64,000 nucleotides of DNA from Alternaria dauci (taxonomy: Eukaryota > Ascomycota > Dothideomycetes > Pleosporales > Pleosporaceae): the NCBI RefSeq assembly GCF_042100115.1, contig NC_091274.1, forward strand, positions 558,001-622,000, written 5' to 3'. Position numbers and translations under genes: made by a program. The notes beneath the pieces were generated by a model. The model was not told where the DNA came from. It ran no database searches and saw nothing but the letters and a program-made list of their open reading frames with translations. Positions 54,861 through 64,000 of this stretch are shown in pieces (the stretch's first letter is position 1; every line of letters begins with the position of its first letter).

Positions 54861-56207
54861 ATGGCACAATCTTCCTTCTCACTGGCGTCGCGGACCAAGG
54901 TGTGTCGACCATTGGCGTACAAGCGGCCGCCCGTGTCTGACTGTGGCAGCTTCCCAATGGCTTATCCATGCCGACGATTCATCTCGGCGTCTATCTGACG
55001 TCCGGAAAGGAGACTTATCAAGCCGTCCGATGGGCATTGGAGGTATGTTTCGGTTGCTCCTGATGATCAGTAAACACGATGCTCACAACGGCAGGCTGGC
55101 TACCGAGCGTGAGTAGCATCAGGGGACACAACCGTTGTAGGACAACTAATGAATGACGCGTACTTAGAGTCGACTCAGCTCAGATGTACCATAACGAGAA
55201 AGAGTCGGGAAAAGCCATCTCAGACTTTCTCTCGAGTGATGCAAACACAGACTCTCTCAAACGCGAAGACATCCACTTTACTTCCAAGTTGGCGTCCAAC
55301 TCGGCGTACGAAACGGCCCGCAAAGCCATCAAGAAGTCTGTCAAGGAAGCTGGTCTTGGCTACATCGACCTGTTCCTGCTGCATTCTCCATACGGAGGCA
55401 AGCAAGCGCGCCTGGAGAGCTGGAGAGCGGTCGAGGACGCAATCCACGACGGCGAAGTCAAGATTGGAGGCGTCTCTAATTATGGTGTCAAGCATGTAAG
55501 TAGACCCTGGTTCCCGTCTTTTTGCTTTAGTTGTCTCGGGTAGCCCCGTATCCTACCTCTAGTGCGAACATGTATCCGGGGTAGGAAAGTCACTATAGTC
55601 CCCTTATTGGATCTGTAGGCTGGCCGTGGCCATCACAAGACACGCAGCGTCGCCGAAGTCAGTCACTAACAGTAGTCTAGCTGCAAGAATTATTGGACTC
55701 GAATCCTACGATACCACCAGCGGTTAATCAGATCGAGGTTCACCCGTTCAACACGTAAGCTCCCTGTGTGAACTGAGTGTATGACTATACTGATTCCGGA
55801 CACTAGACGGAAGGATATTACTTCCTTTTGCCAGCAGCACAACATTGTCGTAGAAGCATACGCGCCCCTCGTCCGGGCCTTGCGGATGAAGCACCCCAAG
55901 ATTGTTTCCCTGTCCAAGAAATACAACTGCACTCCGGGCCAGCTGCTGGTCCGCTGGAGCCTGCAGCACGGCTACGTGCCGCTGCCTAAGAGCGTGAAGA
56001 AGGAGCGAATCATCGAGAACTCGCAGGTCGGAGGCTTCGAGATCGAAGATGGCGATATGGAGGCGATGGACGGATTGGACGAATACCTGGTGACCGGTAA
56101 GTTCCTTTGGTTGTCTGGTATACCCAGCCGCATCGATAGCCTCGTCCCGCTGCCTTTACTGACGAGCAAAATTTTCTCCAGATTGGGATCCTACAGATTG
56201 CGATTGA
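54861..56207 (+). CDS. aldo-keto reductase with a 14-nt microexon
   Basis: Seven exons: 54861-54899, 54950-55042, 55095-55108, 55168-55495, 55681-55754, 55807-56096 and 56182-56207, giving 287 residues. It is an NADPH-dependent (beta/alpha)8 reductase of carbonyl compounds in the cytosol. The catalytic tetrad is complete: Asp51 and Tyr56 in [10 protein letters not shown], Lys89 in HFTSKLA and His121 in LFLLHSP. The start [13 protein letters not shown] joins [14 protein letters not shown]. The 14-nt exon 3 encodes AGYR plus part of the next codon and is needed to make the ALEAGYRAVDSAQMY signature. The last junction gives [15 protein letters not shown], the usual AKR end, in place of the unspliced read-through to 56314. 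Intron 4 is long (185 nt). The substrate is unknown. Each junction keeps frame, which supports the model strongly. Confidence 0.92.
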
Positions 56208-56824
56208 GTGTGGAGGTGGGGAAAGCGCGCGTGGGGGCGCCAGCTCGTGAAAGGTGGGAGCATCGCTCTCTTGACGGTAAAACAGGCAATGTGATCCTCT
56301 ATGCGTATTTTTGATGCATGGCTATGTAGACGACATTATGCTACCACTTGGGAGTCATCAGCCGTCATGTTGCAGCCCAACGATTGCAACGGATGCATCT
56401 GCTTGATGCCAGAGGAGGGCGGGTCAAGAGTCAATCAGGCTGTGCAATGTCGCATCAAGGATATGCCCGTATTGTGCACGAGTGTGAAGGCTGTAGAGTT
56501 GACGCTGCATGTGCAAAGCAGTACTGTCGCGGCATCTCCGCTGTGCGCAGTCAAAAGATGCATACCCGCGGAGGCCGCCGCATCGCCAAGAGGATCAACT
56601 TTGGCCCAAGCGCGTGCCCACCTGCCGGCTTCTCCCACTCTCCCTTGCCTGTTCCCTCTACACTAGCGAATGCTCAACGTAACAAGCTCGCCCGCCGACG
56701 TCGGCTTCACCTCGCCTCCCATGGCTTGACCCTCGACAATTACACGGCCGCCACGAGCCTGAGGTGGCCGGAGCCCCCGCTACTTCACGTGCAAACACCC
56801 CGCGATACTCGTCCTCGCCCGCCC

Positions 56825-56843
56825 ATTGGCCAGATCCTTATCA
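56825..56843. promoter_or_regulatory. CCAAT box and GATA site upstream of NADP-GDH
   Basis: ATTGG (reverse of CCAAT) lies at 56825-56829 and CTTATCA (reverse of TGATAAG) at 56837-56843, about 300 bases before the GDH ATG. HGATAR is the core site of the nitrogen regulator AreA and CCAAT that of the Hap complex; both control gdhA in Aspergillus. The sequences are seen; their use here is inferred. Confidence 0.45.
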
Positions 56844-57024
56844 GTGGAAAAAGTGCACACCATGGTTTGCATCAACATGGCGTGCAGTAGAGCCCATCGA
56901 CCACTGAGAAGGGTCCATGACCCCAATCGCCCGGCCTCTGTGACGTACTCAAATCGAGTGCGACTTTCCGCCGTACCGTCACCGCGAGCCCAGGCGAACC
57001 ATCTAGCTTCCGTCGACTGCAATT

Positions 57025-57032
57025 ATATATAC
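57025..57032 (+). promoter_or_regulatory. TATA box of NADP-GDH
   Basis: TATATATA lies about 115 bases upstream of ATG 57146 and is followed by a C/T-rich leader, a layout common in strongly expressed fungal genes. Confidence 0.55.
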
Positions 57033-57145
57033 CAGACTGTCTCTCCTGTGTCTTCTCTCCATCAACTTCTGACTCTCCAACTGTGTCATATTCTGCCACT
57101 TGATACTTGTTCCACCAGTCACCAATATTAACCCATCAAACCACA

Positions 57146-58820
<1,675 letters not shown>

Positions 58821-59837
58821 ACAAGTCGTTACTGAGCCGACTGCCTTTTGTATATGATACTTTACGATACCTTCCTATTGGATTTGGCGTTTGGAAGCCG
58901 GATGCTCCACTTGTACATAGATACCTCATATGAATATGATCATGACACACTTCATCATTGACTCACTCAAATCTGTAAATCTGATACTTTCTTTACAAGC
59001 CCGCCTTCCTAATACACGATATTCGCATCAGCTCCTTCCCAGCAAGAACCGGGACTTGTACCCGAAAAACCTCCAGGCGCGTGTACACGCCATCGCGTGA
59101 TTCTGGATTCAGTATTCTTCGACACACAAGCATGATTTCGAGTCAGAAATTCCTCACGTCACCAAGCCTCCCCATGGGAAAAGCAATTCAAAGTTGCAGC
59201 ACAAAAAACGTGGCGTTCAGCTTGCCTGCTTGCCCCTCCACGCCCCATGCCCCCGCCAAAACAGCATCGTAAAAAAATCCCGACCCCACCAAGAAAAGAA
59301 GCCAAAAAAACAAAATAGCCCAGAACCAGAAGATAGCATAGCTCGTTACCGCTCCTGGCTAGTCCCCGCCCACGCGCGCGACATGACGTGAAACTTTCTT
59401 GTCAGAGGCGACCGAGACGTGGGCGCATGTGTGGTACAGTGATGTCTACATAACTAGTAACGCGTTTCCGGTATGCACGGGCGGCCCACGGCGTTAATCT
59501 GGCCGGGCGCGAAAGTGTCGCGTCGCACAGCAGCAGCAGCCGTGGTGGTTTGCCGGGTGCGGAAAACTGGCGCGGAAAAGAGGCGTTGCGCGGACGGATT
59601 ACCTGGGTTGGGTTGGGCTTTCGATATCGGAGGGGGATGGCGAGTGTGTCGGGAATTGTAGGGTTGGGAGGTTTGCGACGGTCCGAGAGGGTCGATATCG
59701 GACGCTTTTTAGATGAGACAGCACATTGTTGCGAAAAGTGTTTAGGATCATTTAGTTCAGTAATTAGAGCGTAATTTCAGTAGGTAACATATTTCTTCAA
59801 CAAGCGTGGACCTGTTGCGATACCAACTGCTAAATAT
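58821..59837. other. 1-kb intergenic region, convergent 3' ends
   Basis: It lies between the GDH stop and the HeLo-like gene stop. It includes A-rich stretches near 59266-59330 and GC-rich sequence at 59460-59600. Only frames of 60-75 codons occur. I see no gene. Confidence 0.5.
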
Positions 59838-61802
59838 TCATCCAAGCACGGTAGTCCATTCCCTCAATAATTCATCCACCTCGTCAACCTTGGCCGGTGG
59901 AGGTCTATCTCCACTGGAGCCAAAACCTCCTCCTCCTCCTCCTCTTTGGATCTTCTTAGGCTCCTCTTCCATCCCGTCCGCCCAGGATCCAAGCGCTATG
60001 TTGTGTCAGTGATTTGTTGCAGCATAAGATCTTGATGAACTCACATTGATCTCCAAGAAATTCGCCCAATACCATTTTCTGTTTTGACGTTCTCCGTCTT
60101 GTGGATACTGTTGGTAACAGCGTCAGCACTATGTCCTTGATATTCATGTCACGGCGATATGGAAGCATTGTGCCTCTTTCGACACCATATGGGTCTACCT
60201 ACCATCTCTTTCACGCGTCGTCGCCTCTTTTTCTGTCTTTTGTAGCTTCTCTTGTTCCTGCAACTGGATTGCCGTCGTTTTTGGTCTAAAGGGTGAAAGA
60301 ATTCCTAAGCGCGTCTTGGATGCGGTTTCCATGCTTCTATTTTCTCTCTCGGAACGTGGGTAGGATATGCTTGGAACAGGACGCTGCGACGGCACACTGG
60401 TGTACGATGCATATGATTTTACGTCATACTCAGAATGAATCGGTGCAGGTGGAAGAACTAGATTCGGGTTGGGGTTGTCTTTCTCGGGACGCGGACTGAT
60501 CTGACGAGGGACTCCAATAGATGCAAATGGTCGACGCTCTTCTATGAGGTAAGGTCCTGACGGCGAACGAGAGCCATCGCGGGTCGACTGCGGTGGTGGG
60601 AGCGATGGGAGTGAGAGCCGCTTGGGAGGTCGGTTGTCTCTTGCAGAAGAAAAAGTCCTCTCTTCTCGTCGAAGCTCTTCTTGAGCTAACTTTTGTAGGA
60701 TTTCCTTGCTTATCTTCGGTCCTTCTTCCGACGATGTTCCTAACGGAGGACCTGTTGATTTCCAGCCCAGATCACAACTAACAGAAACCCGTTCTGTGTC
60801 TTTTGCTACGGTTTTGGCAGATGAAGCGGCACTGGTATGCCTGTTGGGCGACTTCTCGTGTACTGTATCTGGCGTCCGTTCCCGCCGAAGTTCTGATGCA
60901 GTGCTTCTGGTACTTGTTCTGTCGATTAATTGTTGAGTCTGTGTACTAGTGATATTGACTTTCGAATTGCCAAGCAGAACACTGTCGAGGTGGGAGCGAG
61001 CCATAAAGTAAGATCCGATAGCCTTCTGATGGTGATCCGAATGATCGTCTCCGTCTACTTTCGTGGCTAGGGCGAGTTGCAGTGTCTCGATATCTGCCAA
61101 CAGGGTTTGGACATGATTTACACATGTCGCAAGAGTTTCAGGGTTGATCATGGAGCTGATTGATGAAGCAGCCTTGAAGAGATCAGAAGGCGAAACGAAC
61201 CCATCACCTTCTTGTAGGGACCGTTCATCATCATCCACGGCGGTACTGTCGTCGCTTATACTGAAGCTTCTCAATGACTCCTCGTATCTTTTAGCGGTTT
61301 GTTTCGCAAGCTCTCTCAGATGCGTGATCTCTTTTCGTTGTTTTGCTTCGGCCTCGCGGCTGAGCTTGTTTGACGAAACTTGCTGGGCAAATATGAGTAC
61401 TTGCATTAACAGCTCCAATGTACTCTTGAGCTTGTCGATCTGACTTCGTAGGACTTCGATCTTGTTGTCCCGGAACGGCAACATCAATCGACCCATCTTT
61501 CCTGGCTTGGTCTTGTCGATTATCACCTCGATCTCCGTAAACACGGCGGAGCACTCCTTGATCGTTTCCTTCGCCGTCCTGACTGCATTTTCCGAAATTA
61601 GGCTTGCCGTCTCGTGTTGTTCGAAAATGCCCCCCAGCTCTTGGATGACGAGGCTTGTAAGTCTGACTTCGTTCGCGATATTCTTGATTCTGCGGTCGGC
61701 GGTAGCCACCCCATCAGCATATTGGTACAGCGCCTGTGACAGCTTCAGACCTGCACCGGCCAATTGCACGACGCTGGCGACCAGACCCACTACCTCTGCC
61801 AT
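59838..61802 (-). CDS. HeLo-like / PigL_N N-terminal domain protein, no NLR core
   Basis: Exons 60203-61802, 60045-60107 and 59838-59995, giving 606 residues. The first ATG is 61802; the frame is open a little further but only from GTG. Residues 1-150 are helical and begin MAEVVGLVASVVQLAGAGLK, with a hydrophobic Gly/Ala-spaced first helix, then ADRRIKNIANEVRLTSLVIQ and ELLMQVLIFAQQVSSNKL. This is the N-terminal domain that in fungi often heads STAND/NLR receptors (HeLo-like, PigL_N class). Here a long disordered Ser/Pro/Arg-rich region follows, then KQKMVLGEFLGDQ in exon 2, and exon 3 ends with a Gly6 run and VDEVDELLREWTTVLG. No NACHT, NB-ARC or repeat domain is encoded. The conserved tail rebuilt by splicing supports the model. 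Related proteins act in fungal innate or regulatory signalling; the role here is unknown. Confidence 0.82.
59926..59944. repeat. coding (CCT)n microsatellite in the HeLo-like gene
   Basis: About six CCT units on the plus strand encode a glycine run near the C-terminus of the HeLo-like protein. It is short but a likely length-variable site. Confidence 0.7.
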
Positions 61803-62541
61803 GACTGGACTGCATGTAGCCACAAAGCGATATCGTTTTCAAGAATAGGAAAAGCGCTTGATGGAGGCTCAAAGAGTGTCAAGATGCTTTTCGAGACATG
61901 GAGGCCATGATGTGATTATAATGTTGAACCTCGCTAACTGCCTAGAGCTGCGCTGCGCGGGTGGCTGAGCTTGAGGCTGAGTGCGGGGGGCAGCACCGCA
62001 AAGCTGCGCGTACATTTTTTCCCATGAAGAAGCCCTGCATCTGCTGATATGAGCAGGCATCGATTAAATGCTTCTATCGTGTACTAGTATATCCTGAATG
62101 CTCAATGTCCCAAATTGATCCAGATAGCCTAGCCGCGCGAAGCATAGCGCAGACCGAAAACTTGGATAGCTCGCGGACAGGGTTCCCTCCATCATCATTG
62201 AGCGTCAACATCCATGCCTGTCAGCCGTCCCTCCACTGATCGCCATGCGATGGCTATCCCCAATTGGGTGCCACACCTACCTTGCGCCACAGAACTACGG
62301 TATGATATCATGGGGTATTCAGCGGGCAGAGAAGCCTTGCTTCGGGTTTCGTCCTCGATACAAAGCCTTCCCTGCTACTGATACGATGCGTGTCTAGACA
62401 TGCTCACATATTGATTTGCATCTCTTGGGTTATTTCTTATTCCAGGGCCAAAAGCTCCGATCATCGTTCTTTGTACCAATCCTCCGCGTGTGCATCGTAT
62501 CCAGGTCCGTCCCTCCGACCGAATCTGGTATACCTCTGGCA
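61803..62541. promoter_or_regulatory. shared upstream region of the HeLo-like gene and the last gene
   Basis: This is about 740 bases between divergent starts. The reading frame of the right-hand gene is open back to 62416 but without an ATG. No distinct elements were recognised. Confidence 0.4.
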
Positions 62542-64000
62542 ATGGATGACGGTTTCCGACAGCCTGCCAAACTTCAAAAGCGAAAGAGTCGCGATCGACA
62601 AGAGCTTGAGCAAATGACAGGAGGCTTGAGTGGTCAACCAGCAGCCAATTCCTCGCAAACCATGTCTGGCTCTGAGAACATGACGCCCGCCGAGAAGGAA
62701 AAGCGATCGAAATGGCGCATGTCCAATCCGTTCTCTTCCAAAGAAAAGGCATCGAAAGATAGTCTGAACCACACTCATAAGGAAGAGGAAAAGGAAAAGG
62801 AAAAGGCCCGTAGGGACGCCGACTCGGCATATTTCAGTAGCGAGCGCAGCAGCGCAGATCCAAGCTTCGCGAACCAAGCTCGTCCCGTCTCCGGAGAACA
62901 GTACCACCACCCGCCTACCACGAACAACCAAGCACCTCTCATTCAACCTACACCGCAAAACGCACAGAGCCACAATACTCTTGCGCCTCCACAGCACACT
63001 CATCAAACACTGCAAAGCCGCTCGAGCCATGAAGATGTGGGCAGGGAGACGTACCGTGATGCCGGCACTGGGAACATCGTCACGGTCACAACGACCACAA
63101 CCACAACAACAACCACTACGACCGGTCCAGGCGGTTCTACCACGATAGAGCAACCCCGTGGCAGCGTTAATGGCTCTGCACAAAGCGTGCACACTTCTGG
63201 TCCTAGCCCACCACAGCCGGCACCTCCTCAGCCTGACAACCATTACCATCAAGGGCCAGGCCTTTCAGCGCAATCTGCCATACCTCATGACATAACCCCG
63301 CCGATACCCATGAACAATAACCACCAAGGCAACAGACTGTCTCCACAAGCCCCCAACATCGAGAGTTCTTCGTCTCCACCCATCCCCGCGAAGAACAACA
63401 TTCGGCACAGAGTAGAGCTGGACTCGGTATCGCCTGGTGTTCAGCGGCCGAATCCAATGGAGGAAGTTGTCACCCCAGTCAGTCCTGGCAGTCCGAATCG
63501 TGCGAACTTCTCATACCCCGCCAGAACACCGCCTCAAGGAGTTCCGCGGCAAGTGCCCATTGACGGCGTGGCACCACAGCAACATCAGGCAGGCGTGCCG
63601 CCTGTGCCTCCGGTGCCGGAACAACAACAACAACGGCGTTCAAGCATACCTCAACTACCAGCGCACCAGCAACAGCAATCTGGTATGCCGCCGCCTATGC
63701 CTAACCAGCAGCCGTCGAGCATCCCCCCTAGCCTACAGTCTGGTATCAACTACAACCCAAACAACGACCCGAACCGTCCGGTCCCATACCGAGCCGGTCA
63801 TGATCTGAACAAGCAGAGCACAATGGCAAACCTTAAAGCAGCGGCAGCAGGTATCCACGTAAGTCCTTCAACCTGTTAAGTCCTTGTACAAACACATACT
63901 AACCACACCTCAGGGCGCGGGAGAAACCCTCCGCGGAACATTCAACGACACATTCGACCGTCGAAACCCGGCCGCCCACGCAAAAAACCAAGCCGTCATC
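62542..64000 (+). CDS. disordered Pro/Gln/Thr-rich fungal protein (3' partial)
   Basis: Exon 1 is 62542-63858, exon 2 starts at 63914 and runs off the window; 468 residues are visible. The start MDDGFRQPAKLQKRKSRDRQ is the first ATG. A conserved-looking patch SKWRMSNPFSSKEKASKDSL and a Lys/Glu helix follow. Then comes a long low-complexity region with a 12-residue Thr run, NNxH, PPxP and poly-Gln stretches. The intron (GTAAGT ... CTCAG, phase 0) joins NLKAAAAGIH to GAGETLRGTFNDTFDRRN, which reads as the start of an ordered, probably conserved C-terminal domain continuing to the right. I do not recognise the family with certainty. The sequence suggests a cytosolic scaffold or regulatory protein; function is unknown. 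Confidence 0.8.
63088..63123 (+). repeat. coding Thr repeat (ACN)12
   Basis: Twelve consecutive threonine codons (ACA, ACG, ACC, ACT mixed) lie in the disordered region of the last gene. Mixed codons suggest selection for the residue and not simple slippage. Confidence 0.8.

Larger units (their letters stand above)
56208..57145. other. intergenic region with the GDH promoter
   Basis: This is about 940 bases. A 180-codon plus-strand frame (56348-56890) is Arg/His/Ser rich and judged spurious. The right half holds likely GDH regulatory sites, listed separately. Confidence 0.45.

Noticed and set aside
56348..56890. 180-codon plus-strand ORF before GDH
   Set aside because: Arg/His/Ser-rich, overlaps the GDH promoter elements, and no domain is visible.

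Overview
The window is nuclear DNA of a filamentous ascomycete, most likely a dothideomycete of the Pleosporales type. Genes are split by short introns, mostly 45-75 nt, with GTANGT-like donors, CTNAC or CTAAC branch sites and AG acceptors. Gene order mixes both strands, GC content is near 50 %, and the protein families are typical of Pezizomycotina. There are no bacterial or organellar signatures. The order assignment is inference from protein flavour, not from a search.

Layout. 1-1.9 kb: right end of a nonribosomal peptide synthetase or PKS-NRPS gene that stops after a degenerate adenylation domain. 2.5-11.6 kb: a DUF7923-like coiled-coil protein, a DAL5-type MFS permease, the mismatch-repair protein MLH3 and a serine-rich fungal protein. 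12.1-14.3 kb: two tandem BTB/POZ genes; a third BTB gene lies at 20.6 kb. 15-20.2 kb: a mitochondrial YCII-like protein, then ribonucleotide reductase large subunit (RNR1) divergent from mitochondrial ribosomal protein bL17m. 21.8-25.7 kb: a membrane-anchored Dabb protein, a DUF1761-like membrane protein and a membrane-bound polysaccharide deacetylase. 25.7-37.6 kb is gene-poor: a DUF1279/FAM210-like mitochondrial protein, a 94-residue orphan and a PNGase A-like glycoamidase are the only convincing genes. 37.6-45 kb: a drug/metabolite transporter, an intron-containing tRNA-Asn, a decayed RING-like gene, and mitochondrial methionyl-tRNA formyltransferase divergent from CCZ1. 45.4-53.3 kb, all on the minus strand: mitochondrial malonyl-CoA:ACP transacylase, a six-exon short-chain dehydrogenase, Mediator subunit 5 and a conserved fungal protein. 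54.9-64 kb: a seven-exon aldo-keto reductase with a 14-nt exon, NADP-glutamate dehydrogenase, a HeLo-like/PigL_N-domain protein, and the left part of a long disordered protein that runs off the edge.

Most of the window is core housekeeping. Several genes serve mitochondria: bL17m, formyltransferase and malonyl transacylase, and probably the YCII-like and DUF1279 proteins. RNR1 and MLH3 serve DNA synthesis and repair, and MED5 serves transcription. The accessory part consists of the NRPS end, the three BTB genes, the HeLo-like gene, the PNGase A-like gene in its gene-poor island and the decayed RING-like gene. I found no CRISPR array, rRNA gene or intact transposon, and no clearly new multi-gene system. 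The best leads are the BTB family with a shared intron position, the standalone HeLo-like protein, the degenerate NRPS terminus and the microexon gene. Exon boundaries were set by hand from splice signals plus frame continuity; each spliced CDS was checked to be a multiple of three.
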